From assembly GCA_029212465.1 (NCBI GenBank), contig JARGNV010000007.1:38700-90410 (forward strand): a DNA stretch of 51,711 nucleotides, read 5' to 3'. Shown piece after piece: positions 34,692-44,486 of the stretch (position 1 is its first letter; every line of letters starts with the position of its first letter). The notes beneath the pieces were generated by a model. The model did no database searches. It was not told the DNA's origin and was given only the letters and a program-made list of their open reading frames with translations. Position numbers and translations under genes: made by a program. Source of the DNA: Legionellaceae bacterium. Lineage in GTDB: Bacteria > Pseudomonadota > Gammaproteobacteria > Legionellales > Legionellaceae.

Positions 34692-35612
34692 ATGCTGAGT
34701 TCTTTTAAAGGTGCTTTTACTTTAGTAGGGTTATTAAGTTCTAGTGTGTTATATGCCGGTAGCATGTCAGATATAGAAACACACCAATGGCGCGTTGGGG
34801 GAAGAGCGTTACTTTTACAGCCGACCTGGGATTATTTAAATGCCCCTTTATACACAATCAATAATGGTGTTGATGCTTTTCCGTCAAGTAATACCCGTTG
34901 GAATTGGGGTTTTATGGTGGAAGGTGCGTATTTGTTTGATGTATCGAAAGATATCAATTTAAATTGGTATCACATTAATACAAGCAATACACTTGTAGTG
35001 AATGGTCCTATTGGTTCAGCTATCCTCGAGGTCGTTTCTCCTGGACCAACCTCAATCACTAACAAACCAGCATGGGATGCAGTCAATCTTGAGTTTGCCC
35101 AAACTGTGAATTATGGGCAGTCTCTTGTCATTAGATATCAAGGTGGTGCAGAGTATGTTCGGCTGAATTTAAAAAGAACCATTTATGCAGCTCCCAACCC
35201 ACCTCAAACCGCTTTAATGGTAACGCAAAGAGACTATGGTTATAATGGCTTTGGCCCACGTGCAGGATTAGATACATTCTATCAGTTTGAACATGGTTTA
35301 TCCGCTTACATTAAAGCAGCAACAGGACTCTATGCGGGAACATCTAAATATTCTATGCACCCAACAAATGTCCCTAATATTCAAACAAGTCGTGTTGGAT
35401 CATCGATGAATATAGTGCCTGAGCTTGAAGCAAAAATGGGTGGTACTTTTGCTTATTCAGGTAAATATGGAGAATTGGATATTGACGGTGGATGGTTATG
35501 GATCAATTATTTTAACTCCATCATGGATGCAGATGATGATAAAGTACATGTTGCAAACTTTGGGTTTCAAGGCCCTTATTTAGGTTTAAGGTGGACCGGG
35601 AAAGGGGCTTAA
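34692..35612 (+). CDS. Legionella-type major outer membrane protein (copy 2)
   Basis: 306-residue beta-barrel of the same family as the gene at 29412-30380. A signal peptide ends near residue 22 (SSSVLYAGS). Shared landmarks are WNWGFMVEGAYLFD, the aromatic-rich strand pattern, YNGFGPRAGLDTFYQ, and the final strand YLGLRWTGKGA. It lacks the N-terminal Cys pair of copy 1, so disulfide cross-linking of the Legionella MOMP type would not apply. The ribosome site is weak. The stop overlaps the convergent MFS gene by 4 bp. Confidence 0.87.
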   Translation: MLSSFKGAFTLVGLLSSSVLYAGSMSDIETHQWRVGGRALLLQPTWDYLNAPLYTINNGVDAFPSSNTRWNWGFMVEGAYLFDVSKDINLNWYHINTSNTLVVNGPIGSAILEVVSPGPTSITNKPAWDAVNLEFAQTVNYGQSLVIRYQGGAEYVRLNLKRTIYAAPNPPQTALMVTQRDYGYNGFGPRAGLDTFYQFEHGLSAYIKAATGLYAGTSKYSMHPTNVPNIQTSRVGSSMNIVPELEAKMGGTFAYSGKYGELDIDGGWLWINYFNSIMDADDDKVHVANFGFQGPYLGLRWTGKGA

Positions 35613-36877
35613 GCAAAACACCGGGCATTCATCAGATTTCTATGGCGCAGTCGCATCAATGCGCCAAAAGAAATCGCTGCCGCAATAGATAAATAAATGG
35701 CTGGGAAAATCAGCAAATTAAAGTGCTCGATAAATATCATATTAAACAGGGCCGCCGTGCCACCAAAAAGACCAAAACCAAGGTTATAACTAATAGAAAG
35801 CGCCGTATATCTTGTTGTTACCGAAAATAAGTGCGTTAACACACCCATCATAGGGCCAATAAAAGCCCCACCTAACACCGCAAAAATAAATTGTGTAACA
35901 GCCAAAGATGCAACCGACTGATAGGTTATCATTGCGCCATACAAAGGGTACCCGCAAAGCGCAAACAATAAAGCGGCTGTCAGCATCACTTTTTCAAAAC
36001 CTATTTTATCTGCTAGATACCCAAAAAAAACCGAGCATCCAGCCAAAAAAACCATTGAAAATGTATTAATTTTTAAAGCAACCGAAAGCGAAATATCTAA
36101 ATACCTCTCCGCATAAGTCGGCATAAAAATAAACAATTGATACACAATGATGGGTGTTAACCAGCAAATAAAACACCCCCGCAGCATATTCATTTTTTCT
36201 GTTTTGATTGCATCTAAAATGGGATTATTCGAGCACTGGCCTTTTTTCATTAAAGCAATAAACTCAGGCGTTTCGCTGGTACTGGTTTTTAGGTAATACC
36301 CCATAATCGCCACAAAAATACCAAGTAAAAAGGGTACCCGCCACCCCCACACGGCAAGTGCTGCTTCAGATAAAGTAGCGGTTAAGATAGAGCCCACTGC
36401 CGATGCGATTAACATACCGATAAAGGCACCTGCAAATGTAATACCCGAGCCTAAATAGCGCTGCTTTGTCCCAATGTGCTCGGTAATAAATACAGCAGAA
36501 CCCGTAAATTGCCCGCCCACACTAAGCCCCTGTAGCATACGCACTAAAAGCAGTATGATAGGTGCCGCCATGCCAATCGACTCATACGTTGGCATTAACC
36601 CCATTACAACCGTTGGTAAACCTATCAAAATAACCGCAATAGACACCGTCTTTTGACGACCATATTTATCGCCAAAATAGCCAAACACCAAGGCTCCCAA
36701 AGGTCGCATGAAAAAACCAACCGCAAAAGCACCAAAGACCGCGAGTATCGAGGCAAATTTATTATGAGAAGGAAAAAAAAGAGGCGCTAAAAAAGGGGCA
36801 CAAAAAGCATACACAACAAACTCGTACCACTCCGATACGCTCCCCAAAAAACTCCCAACAATATTTTTATTTAGCAT
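35609..36877 (-). CDS. MFS transporter, metabolite:H+ symporter (MHS/ProP-like) family
   Basis: Twelve-helix major-facilitator symporter, 422 residues. The start GSFLGSVSEWYEFVVYAF matches the MHS opening helix, and GYFGDKYGRQKTVS is the MFS motif A loop, with RMLQGLSVGGQFTGS in helix 4. The family imports organic acids, proline, betaine or shikimate with protons; Legionella-type genomes contain many members. AGGG lies right at the ATG at 36877. No substrate can be assigned. It is leftward, preceding nothing in an operon except possibly the secreted/barrel pair upstream (gap 40 bp). Confidence 0.88.
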   Translation of the reverse strand: MLNKNIVGSFLGSVSEWYEFVVYAFCAPFLAPLFFPSHNKFASILAVFGAFAVGFFMRPLGALVFGYFGDKYGRQKTVSIAVILIGLPTVVMGLMPTYESIGMAAPIILLLVRMLQGLSVGGQFTGSAVFITEHIGTKQRYLGSGITFAGAFIGMLIASAVGSILTATLSEAALAVWGWRVPFLLGIFVAIMGYYLKTSTSETPEFIALMKKGQCSNNPILDAIKTEKMNMLRGCFICWLTPIIVYQLFIFMPTYAERYLDISLSVALKINTFSMVFLAGCSVFFGYLADKIGFEKVMLTAALLFALCGYPLYGAMITYQSVASLAVTQFIFAVLGGAFIGPMMGVLTHLFSVTTRYTALSISYNLGFGLFGGTAALFNMIFIEHFNLLIFPAIYLSIAAAISFGALMRLRHRNLMNARCFA

Positions 36878-36917
36878 CCCTATCTACAATCCTTACGTAG
36901 CTTATTTGTTTTAAAAA

Positions 36918-37610
36918 CTAGGACGTCACTAACACAGCATTCGTACAATGAGCTGACTGTCCAGGAAATACGGGTGGAACAATTGTAGCTCGACAAAGCG
37001 CTATACATGGTAAAGGAAAACCTACAGGACCAGTAAACGAACGCTCATTCAATGTTATAGGAATGCCCGTAAAAAGACCTAACGTAGTGCTCGTATCACA
37101 CCCCCCAGAGCTTGAAAGAGGAAAGCCATAAAAGCTAGCATTATTCGAACCTAAGGCGCCTAAACCAGGGCTAAGATTAGTCCCAACCCCCTCCCCTGTT
37201 AAAGAACTATATGAAGTGAGCGTTGGACGTGTGTCAGATACTACAACCGTCTGCTCCTCACAGCTATACGTCTGTCCTGTGCCAACCAAACATAAGTTTA
37301 CTTTAAGATTACCTTCAACCGCATTAATAGCAATTGATGCCGGCTGTGTATCACTTACAGAAAAAAGAAAATAACCATTACCTGATGGAAGTGTTGCATC
37401 AACAATTGAGTAACGCTCGGTCATTAAACGAATCCCAGCATTTGCATATCGTCTGGCTGGTGTTGTTGTTGTAATGACCAAATTGCCCTCTTTATAAATG
37501 ACTCTAAAATATTTTCCTGAAGAAGAGAGTGGGGGCTGTGTTAACGTGTTGGAAAATACCAATCCTGACCACAACAAAATTAAAATCGATAAGTATACGC
37601 GTTTTAGCAT
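36918..37610 (-). CDS. Secreted Cys-containing protein, 230 aa, unknown
   Basis: Unrecognised. A Sec signal peptide (about 1-20, ILILLWSGLVFS) and AAGGAAA ribosome site are clear. The mature part is Ser/Thr/Gly/Pro-rich beta sequence with cysteines at about 106 and 117, followed later by CDTS, LPCIALCRA and AHCTN, so disulfides are likely. The element VNLCLVGTGQTYSCEEQTVVVSD resembles in style the Cys modules of the two secreted paralogues at 7822-9240 and 15371-16930, but similarity is too weak to claim homology. It begins 29 bp after the beta-barrel gene and is probably co-transcribed with it. Confidence 0.7.
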   Translation of the reverse strand: MLKRVYLSILILLWSGLVFSNTLTQPPLSSSGKYFRVIYKEGNLVITTTTPARRYANAGIRLMTERYSIVDATLPSGNGYFLFSVSDTQPASIAINAVEGNLKVNLCLVGTGQTYSCEEQTVVVSDTRPTLTSYSSLTGEGVGTNLSPGLGALGSNNASFYGFPLSSSGGCDTSTTLGLFTGIPITLNERSFTGPVGFPLPCIALCRATIVPPVFPGQSAHCTNAVLVTS

Positions 37611-37639
37611 ATGGAATTTCCTTAATTAAAAAATCATGT

Positions 37640-38443
37640 TCAAACCGTAACAGAGCAAATAATCGCGTTTGCATACATGCTACCGGTTTTAATCGGGTTA
37701 ATTAGTTGATTGTTATTGATAGCCAGCTGCCCTTTTCCAAGATAAAAAAAGCGATAGCCAATCTCAAGTGGCACATCACCAAACATCTCATTAATACGTA
37801 CTCCGACCCCTGCGGTCGCTGAAAACGTCACTTTAGAACGTGCAGCAAATCCATTATCTGGAAGCGTAAAGGCATTTAATGGTGTTTCCTTATAACCACC
37901 AGCACGCATAAAGTTAGGCCCAACACCCGCATCAAGTGCTATATTATATTTTTCTTGATGTGTTTTAATCTTCGCCTTAGCCGCAGCATATAGAGGCATC
38001 TGTTGAATTTTGTAGAAATAAGTAAGATTACGATAAAGCTGTTCTTGAAAAATATAACCACTCACACCGATAGGACCTAAATAAAACAGGTTAACCCCAT
38101 AAGACAGTTGAAAACGCTCTTGTTCAGAGCCATCAATGAAATAACCGAGCCCTACCAGCCCATTACTTTGATTTTTGTTATTAAGGGTATAACGGTTACC
38201 GGCTAATCCCCGAACATTAATATTTTGCGCTTTCCCCATGCTCGCCCAAAAACCACCTAGCTGAATAACCGTATGACCTTTTTTAAAATCAGATGATGGA
38301 GGAAGTACCGACAAAAAAGTAATGGTTGCAGCTGCATCCTTATCATGACTGCCTGATGGTGTTGATGAAACAGCAGGACCAGCAACTAAAACACCCCAAA
38401 ACGCCAGCATAACTCCCATATATTGCGCAGTTTTTAGCCGCAT
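37640..38443 (-). CDS. Outer-membrane beta-barrel protein, 267 aa
   Basis: Predicted 8-strand-type outer-membrane barrel with a signal peptide (to about residue 25, GPAVSS). The strands alternate polar and aromatic residues (VIQLGGFWASMG, GLVGLGYFIDG, FQLSYGVNLFYLG, VPLEIGYRFFYLG). AAGGAT lies seven bases before the ATG at 38443. Unusually, the last strand (SMYANAIICSVTV) contains Cys and lacks the usual C-terminal Phe. It is the first gene of a two-gene unit with the 230-residue secreted protein, which may be its partner. No specific function is seen. Confidence 0.75.
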   Translation of the reverse strand: MRLKTAQYMGVMLAFWGVLVAGPAVSSTPSGSHDKDAAATITFLSVLPPSSDFKKGHTVIQLGGFWASMGKAQNINVRGLAGNRYTLNNKNQSNGLVGLGYFIDGSEQERFQLSYGVNLFYLGPIGVSGYIFQEQLYRNLTYFYKIQQMPLYAAAKAKIKTHQEKYNIALDAGVGPNFMRAGGYKETPLNAFTLPDNGFAARSKVTFSATAGVGVRINEMFGDVPLEIGYRFFYLGKGQLAINNNQLINPIKTGSMYANAIICSVTV

Positions 38444-38506
38444 AAAACATCCTTATTTTAAAGTTCCAACTCGCTTTGCACACATTAAATGAAATCATTT
38501 TTTTTA

Positions 38507-40000
38507 TCAAAGCACATTTTCCCTAACGCCTCTCATTCTTTGTTTCACAGAAGCAACCATGTCAACCCAGCCCTGGTAGGCTTCGGCATAAACATTACTT
38601 TGCTCGTCCGGACAATACATTTCACCACACGACCAATATGCCGTAGTATCAGATAACGTATCAAGGTAGCCACACCCAACAGCCGCAAGCATGGCAACCC
38701 CAAGCGCGGTTGTTTCAACTTCAACGGGGCGCTTTACCACCACCTCACACATCGATGACAAATATTGTAAAAACCAGGCATTTTGTGCCATACCTCCATC
38801 TGCATGCAAACCACGAAGCGGCACCTTTGCATCCGTTTGAATACAACGAATCACATCTTTTGTCTGAAATGCCACAGCTTCTAGTGCTGCACGCACAATA
38901 TGCTCAGGCTTTGTTCCTTGCGTTAAGCCTGTAATCGATGCCCCTTTTGGCGTTATCCAATGCGGCGCTCCAAGACTTGTGAAAGATGGTAAAAAGTACA
39001 CGCCGTCGTTGCCCGCAACACGCTTCGCAAACTGCTCACTATCGGCATATTCCGGTAAAATCTTTAAAGTATTACGCAACCATTTTAATGTAGTGCCTGC
39101 ATGATAAATACTACCTTCAAGCCCATACGCCACTTCATTATTCACCTCATAAGCAATTGTCGTTAAAAGGTGAGAAGAGCGCGCAGGCGTATCACCTGTA
39201 TTCAGCAATAAAAATGCACCACTCCCATAGGTTGCCTTCATCATGCCTTTTTCAATACAAGCCTGCCCTACAAGACTCGATTGCTGATCGCCCGCCATCG
39301 CTGTAACAGGAATTGCTGCACCTAAAACATCCGGGTGGGTATCACCAAAATGACACGCATTAGGTAGCACACGCGGCAGTACCGATGGCGGAATAGAAAA
39401 CCAATCTAACAATTCATCATCAAACGCACGGCGTTCAATATCAAACAATAAGGTTCTTGATGCATTGGTTACATCAGTTGCATGCTGCCCCCCCTTGGTT
39501 AAACGCCACAATAAATAAGTGTCGATAGTACCAAATGCAAGCAACCCCTCATCCGCTAAAGCCCGTGCCTTAGGCACATTTTCTAATAACCACTGTAATT
39601 TACTCGCAGAAAAATAAGCATTTGGAATTAAGCCTGTTTTGGCTTGCATCACTGACAGTTGTGCATCTGTATAAGGTGCAAAAAGTGCCTCTGTGCGCCT
39701 ATCTTGCCAAGAAATAGCAGGCCCCAAGCACTGGCCTGTTTGTTTATGCCAAATAACCGTGGTTTCTCGTTGATTGGTAATACCACAGGCCCGAATATCT
39801 GCTACATTAACGGCCGCAACAACCTCACGCATAGCAAGGCATGTTTTCTCCCAAATCTCGTCCGGGTCTTGCTCAACCCAACCCGATGCAGGATACATCG
39901 TATTCAGTGACTGCTGGCTTTTATAGCAAACGCGCCCTTCCTCATTGTACAAAATTGCACGGGTGCTACTACTGCCTTCATCAATGGCCAAAAAGTACAT
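38507..40000 (-). CDS. glpK: Glycerol kinase
   Basis: FGGY-family kinase making sn-glycerol-3-phosphate from glycerol and ATP; 497 residues, normal length. The phosphate-1 loop is AIDEGSSSTRAILYN, with SGWVEQDPDEIW, GDQQSSLVGQ, the GTTLKWLRN motif and the FGGY-signature region HADGGMAQNAWFLQ. No glpF or glpD is adjacent, so glycerol probably enters by diffusion or via genes elsewhere. No clear Shine-Dalgarno precedes the ATG at 40000. It is divergent from the T1SS genes; TATACT at 40060-40065 may serve the rightward operon. Confidence 0.95.
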   Translation of the reverse strand: MYFLAIDEGSSSTRAILYNEEGRVCYKSQQSLNTMYPASGWVEQDPDEIWEKTCLAMREVVAAVNVADIRACGITNQRETTVIWHKQTGQCLGPAISWQDRRTEALFAPYTDAQLSVMQAKTGLIPNAYFSASKLQWLLENVPKARALADEGLLAFGTIDTYLLWRLTKGGQHATDVTNASRTLLFDIERRAFDDELLDWFSIPPSVLPRVLPNACHFGDTHPDVLGAAIPVTAMAGDQQSSLVGQACIEKGMMKATYGSGAFLLLNTGDTPARSSHLLTTIAYEVNNEVAYGLEGSIYHAGTTLKWLRNTLKILPEYADSEQFAKRVAGNDGVYFLPSFTSLGAPHWITPKGASITGLTQGTKPEHIVRAALEAVAFQTKDVIRCIQTDAKVPLRGLHADGGMAQNAWFLQYLSSMCEVVVKRPVEVETTALGVAMLAAVGCGYLDTLSDTTAYWSCGEMYCPDEQSNVYAEAYQGWVDMVASVKQRMRGVRENVL

Positions 40001-40100
40001 GGATGTATTTCAAGTTGATTTAAATGGTAGCTATCCTAGCACTTAAAAAAATTGTCTTCTATACTTAGGGGCTAAGCCGTAACCATGCAATAAGCACCCT

Positions 40101-41447
40101 ATGCGTAATAGCATTTTCATGACAATATTGCTCCATGCAACTGTCTGCTTTGCCACCCCCCCGGTGGATTTAATGCATGCGTTTCAAGATGCTGCTCGAA
40201 ACGATCCACTTTATAAACAACAAGTCGCAGCCTTTAATGCAGTGAAACAAGAAGTTCCTAAAAGTCTTTCCGCACTTTTGCCGCTTATCGATTTGAGCGC
40301 CGCCATTGCGCGGGAGTTCAATAAGCCTGGGGATGTGCCGAGTAATGAGTTTTTTAGTACCAACAGCTATATGATATCGGCCGAGCAAACGGTGTTTAAT
40401 TATTCACAATTTAATAAGCTGGATGAGTCGCGCTATACCGTTCGCGCAGCCTACGCAACCCTTACCGCGCAGCAACAAGATTTAATGGCACGCACTGCAC
40501 GCGCTTACCTTGATGTATTAAGAGCCCGAGAAATACTGCATTTTATTGAAGATCAAAAAAGCTATATGACCACACAACTTGAGGCAACAACCGGCCTCTT
40601 TGAGCTCAGAGAAGCAACCATTACAGACTTAGAGCAAGCAAAAGGAACGGCATACCTCATTGATGCCAATTTATATGATGCCCAAATTAACTTATATGAT
40701 GCTATTCAAACCTTAAGCCAAATTACAGCCTTTCAATACGACACGTTTTCCTATCTAAGGCCCGATTTTCCACTCAGCGCACCTAACCCTAATAATGTCG
40801 ACAGGTGGACTGAAGCAGCCGATAAAACAAACTGGCTACTACGTGCTGCGCGCTTAACAATTAGGGCAACCAAAAAATCGATTGAAGTGGTCCGAGGCGA
40901 TTACTTGCCAAACTTTAGGGCAGCACTCGAGATAGAGCGCGGAGACGTGCCCAACCAAGTTTTAACCGACACCACACAAAATCAAGATTATAGCTACGGA
41001 CTCAATGCACGTTGGAATACATTTCATGGTGGACTTACCATGGCAGAAGAAAAGGAAGCCCGCGCAAATTTAAACGAAAGTGAAGCCGCCATGCGACAAC
41101 AATACTTACAAACCATAGCCGATACCCGCCGCGCGTTTAATACGGTTTTAGTAGGCGTTCCACGTATCAAAAGTGTGCGAGAGGCATTGGTTGCAAATAC
41201 CCAAGCACTGTTGCATGCACAAGAAGCTTATCGCGCTGGTGAATCAAGTATTACCGAAATTCTACAAATTCAAGCGCGACTCTATGCCTCCCAAATTGAT
41301 TATGCACAATATACTTATGGCTACCTTTACAATGTTATTTTGCTCAAACAAGCCGAAGGCACCTTAAGCATTAAAGATTTAGCAAAACTTAATCAATATT
41401 TAGTCCCGAACAAACCCACACAAAGCGTGCGTATGAACACTGTTTAA
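40101..41447 (+). CDS. TolC-family outer-membrane channel of the type I secretion system
   Basis: 448-residue outer-membrane factor. A signal peptide ends around residue 18 (HATVCFA); the PPVDLMHAFQDAARNDPLYKQQ segment and two internally repeated helical halves (second with GLNARWNTFHGG and RAFNTVLVGVPRI) are typical of TolC/PrtF. First gene of the T1SS unit: 36 bp to the ABC exporter, which overlaps the adaptor gene. Together they form the full envelope-spanning exporter. The ribosome site is poor, so translation may be weak or the start differs slightly. Confidence 0.9.
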   Translation: MRNSIFMTILLHATVCFATPPVDLMHAFQDAARNDPLYKQQVAAFNAVKQEVPKSLSALLPLIDLSAAIAREFNKPGDVPSNEFFSTNSYMISAEQTVFNYSQFNKLDESRYTVRAAYATLTAQQQDLMARTARAYLDVLRAREILHFIEDQKSYMTTQLEATTGLFELREATITDLEQAKGTAYLIDANLYDAQINLYDAIQTLSQITAFQYDTFSYLRPDFPLSAPNPNNVDRWTEAADKTNWLLRAARLTIRATKKSIEVVRGDYLPNFRAALEIERGDVPNQVLTDTTQNQDYSYGLNARWNTFHGGLTMAEEKEARANLNESEAAMRQQYLQTIADTRRAFNTVLVGVPRIKSVREALVANTQALLHAQEAYRAGESSITEILQIQARLYASQIDYAQYTYGYLYNVILLKQAEGTLSIKDLAKLNQYLVPNKPTQSVRMNTV

Positions 41448-41483
41448 ACTACACTGAATAGATATTCGCGGCGAAAGCACAGC

Positions 41484-43148
41484 ATGAATGATAATAATAA
41501 ACAACATGATTTAGGCTATTTGTTACGTGCCTCTAAACAGGGTGTATTTTATACCTTGGCGCTCAGTTGCCTGATTAATATCTTAATGCTCACCATTCCT
41601 ATCTACATGCTCCAAGTATTCGACCGCGTCATTCCAAGCCAAAGCTTCGACACACTCACCTACCTCACCTTAATTGCCATTATTGCCATTATGGTGCTTG
41701 GCATGCTTGACCTTGCACGAACACTCATTATGACACGCATCAGTACCTGGATGGACAACCAGCTAAGCCCTGTCGCTTTATCACGCAGCATTGACCATAC
41801 CTTAATGGGCGGACACTACGGTGCGCAAGCACTCGCAGATATTACCAATACACGTCAGTTTTTAAGTAGCGCAAGCATCTATACTTTCTTTGATGCGCCT
41901 TGGGTGTTTATTTATCTTGCAGTCATTTTTATGCTCTATACACCACTCGGCGTTATTTCAACACTCGGCGCTATCACACTATTTGCGCTGTGCTTACTCA
42001 ACGAAAAACTCTCTCGAAAACCGCTACAAAGCGCCAACGACTTACACATACAAAACCAAAGTGCCCTACAAAACAACCTAAAAAATGCTGAGAGCATTCA
42101 AGCCATGGGCATGATTAAAGCAATTACAAACGCATGGTTTTCGAAAAACACACAAGTGCTTGACCTACAAACAGAGGCAAGCGACCGCTCCGGCATGGTT
42201 TTGTCGCTTTCAAAATCACTACGAATGGTCCTTCAAATATTAATCCTTGGTTGTGGTGCTTACTACGTTGTAAATGGTGAAATTACAAGTGGTGCGATGC
42301 TTGCATCATCGATTATTTTATCCCGTGCACTGGCCCCCATTGAGCAATCCATCGGCGTGTGGAAGCAAGCGGTTGCATGCTTGCAGTCTTACCAGCGACT
42401 GCAACGTTATTTTCAATCGCCAAACGTTATCCGCTCAGATCTCCATCTCCCACAACCCAAAGGCCTCATTAGTGTAGAACATCTACTCTATGTACCCAAA
42501 GGCAGTAAAAAGGCAGTACTACAAAATATTCATTTTTCTTTAAATCCATCCGACAGTCTTGCCATTATCGGTAGAAGTGGTGCTGGAAAATCAACGCTTG
42601 CACGCTTAATGGTTGGTATTTGGCCCCCCACAGATGGTGCCATTCGACTCGATGGTGCGAGCATTTATGAGTGCTCAAGAGATGATATTGGTCACTACAT
42701 TGGCTATTTGCCACAAGGGCTGATGCTGCTACCTGGCAATATCAAAACAAACATCGCACGCATGGGAGACATAGATGATAATCAAGTGATCGCTGCCGCC
42801 AAATTTGTGAATGCGCACGAGATGATATTACACTTTGAGCACGGCTATGAAACCGAAACGGGTACTTACAACCTTTCAGGTGGACAACGTCAGCTAGTAG
42901 GACTTGCCAGAGCCTTTTATGGCTTGCCACGCTTTGTTGTACTCGATGAACCAGAAAGCAACCTCGACCAAGCAGGCTTAATGGCACTAGAAACCGCTTT
43001 AAAGCGCGCAAAGGCTGCAGGCATTACCGTGATAATGGTAACACAAAGGCCCAGTTGCGCATCTTTTTGCGATAACGTTATGACGCTCGAAGATGGGCGA
43101 ATCAGTAGCATAGGACCTCACATCAATGGCAACCGTAAACCGTCCTGA
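41484..43148 (+). CDS. Type I secretion ABC exporter (PrtD-like)
   Basis: 554-residue half-transporter: six N-terminal membrane helices (from residue 17), then an ATPase with Walker A IIGRSGAGKST (about 353-362), Q-loop GYLPQG, ABC signature NLSGGQRQLVGLARA and Walker B FVVLDEPESNLD. It has no C39 peptidase or C39-like domain at the N-terminus, as in PrtD/HasD-type exporters that move proteins with uncleaved C-terminal signals. The stop lies 23 bp inside the next gene. The cargo is probably the RTX-like protein encoded opposite at 44487-46826. Confidence 0.93.
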   Translation: MNDNNKQHDLGYLLRASKQGVFYTLALSCLINILMLTIPIYMLQVFDRVIPSQSFDTLTYLTLIAIIAIMVLGMLDLARTLIMTRISTWMDNQLSPVALSRSIDHTLMGGHYGAQALADITNTRQFLSSASIYTFFDAPWVFIYLAVIFMLYTPLGVISTLGAITLFALCLLNEKLSRKPLQSANDLHIQNQSALQNNLKNAESIQAMGMIKAITNAWFSKNTQVLDLQTEASDRSGMVLSLSKSLRMVLQILILGCGAYYVVNGEITSGAMLASSIILSRALAPIEQSIGVWKQAVACLQSYQRLQRYFQSPNVIRSDLHLPQPKGLISVEHLLYVPKGSKKAVLQNIHFSLNPSDSLAIIGRSGAGKSTLARLMVGIWPPTDGAIRLDGASIYECSRDDIGHYIGYLPQGLMLLPGNIKTNIARMGDIDDNQVIAAAKFVNAHEMILHFEHGYETETGTYNLSGGQRQLVGLARAFYGLPRFVVLDEPESNLDQAGLMALETALKRAKAAGITVIMVTQRPSCASFCDNVMTLEDGRISSIGPHINGNRKPS

Positions 43149-44418
43149 AATTAAATCTATTGTGCTCTACAGTGCGCTCGTCATTGTAATTTTTATCGGT
43201 GGTTTTTTTGCCTGGGCAACCCTTGCAACGCTTGAGAGTGCAGCCATTGCACCAGGTAGTGTCATTGTTGCAGGCAATCGACGTGTCATTCAGCACTTTG
43301 AAGGTGGCATCATTCAAAAAATTTACGTGAAAGACGGTAGTGTGGTTAAAAGAAATAATTTACTCATTAAGCTTGCAGACATCAAAGCAAAAGCGGTCAC
43401 TGACATTAACCAACATGAACTATGGACCCTTATTGGCACCAAAGCCCGCATCGATGCTGAGCTTGACCACGATAACATTCAGTTTCCTTCTGAGTTACTG
43501 CACTCAGATTCCGCCAAAGCAAAATCTATCATCAAGCTGCAGCACAACATTTTTAACGCCAATAAAAAGCATATCGACAGTAACCTCGGCATCTACCAAC
43601 AACAAATTGAACAACTAGAGCACGAGATAACCGGGATAAAAGCCGTTATTAAATCGAACGATGAACAACGTGAGTTCATTGAAAAAGAATTAAATGATGC
43701 CAAAATACTGGTTGAAAAACGCCTTATCAAACAGTCCAGATACTATGCGCTGCAACGTGAGTTTTCTTCGATTACCGGTAAAAGGGGACAGTTGGCTGCA
43801 AAACTTGCCGAGTTACAACAAAAAATTGGAGAAACTGAACTTCAAATTAGCTCGATTAAAGACAAACATCGTAAAAGCCTCCTCGATGAACTCGATGACA
43901 TCCAGAGTCAATTAAATGAAATACAAGAGCGACATAAAACAGGGCAAGATGTTTTAAATCGAACAGAAATTCGCTCCCCCATTGATGGCACTATTGTAAA
44001 CCTTAAATTTCACACGCAAGGCGGCATTATTAAACCCGGTGAACCCATCATGGATATTGTACCTAAACACGAAATTCTTATTATTGGTGCAAAACTCAGT
44101 CCACTTGATATTGACGCAGTCCACCCAGGCTTAACTGCAAAGGTGATGTTAACCGGGCTTAGCCAACGTAACGCACCCCGTCTACTTGGCACCGTCTCGC
44201 ACGTTTCTGCCGATGCACTAACAGACCCCAACACACAAAAAACCTACTTTCAAATTAAAATTAGAATTTCTGAGGACGAGCTGAAAAAACTCAACCACAT
44301 CACGTTATACCCTGGCATGCCGGCAGAAGCGATGATTATTACGAATAAAAGCTCGCCTTGGTCATACTTTACCAAACCAATTGTTAAAAGTTTCGACCGT
44401 GCATTTCGTGAAGACTAA
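43126..44418 (+). CDS. Type I secretion adaptor (HlyD/PrtE family)
   Basis: 430-residue membrane-fusion protein. A short cytosolic N-terminus and one transmembrane helix (about 12-33, VLYSALVIVIFIGGFFAWA) precede the lipoyl half-motif (HFEGGIIQKIYVKDGSVV, which is diagnostic of PrtE/HlyD adaptors), a long coiled-coil hairpin (about 130-275), the second lipoyl half (IRSPIDGTIVNL) and the beta-barrel with VMLTGLSQRNAPRLLG. It connects the ABC exporter to the TolC-like channel. The gene starts 23 bp before the exporter stop, so translation is coupled. Confidence 0.93.
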   Translation: MATVNRPEIKSIVLYSALVIVIFIGGFFAWATLATLESAAIAPGSVIVAGNRRVIQHFEGGIIQKIYVKDGSVVKRNNLLIKLADIKAKAVTDINQHELWTLIGTKARIDAELDHDNIQFPSELLHSDSAKAKSIIKLQHNIFNANKKHIDSNLGIYQQQIEQLEHEITGIKAVIKSNDEQREFIEKELNDAKILVEKRLIKQSRYYALQREFSSITGKRGQLAAKLAELQQKIGETELQISSIKDKHRKSLLDELDDIQSQLNEIQERHKTGQDVLNRTEIRSPIDGTIVNLKFHTQGGIIKPGEPIMDIVPKHEILIIGAKLSPLDIDAVHPGLTAKVMLTGLSQRNAPRLLGTVSHVSADALTDPNTQKTYFQIKIRISEDELKKLNHITLYPGMPAEAMIITNKSSPWSYFTKPIVKSFDRAFRED

Positions 44419-44427
44419 AGTCCTTAC

Positions 44428-44457
44428 AAAAAACCCAGCCCGCATTAGCGGGCCGGG
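44428..44457 (-). terminator. Rho-independent terminator of the RTX-like gene
   Basis: GCCCGC (44438-44443), loop ATTA, GCGGGC (44448-44453), with three further G-C pairs after one mismatch. Read leftward it is followed by GGG and six T, about 30 bp after the stop at 44487. It may also slow the convergent T1SS transcript. Confidence 0.8.
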
Positions 44458-44486
44458 CCGGTAGGTAGATGGACGCGCTGTGGTGA

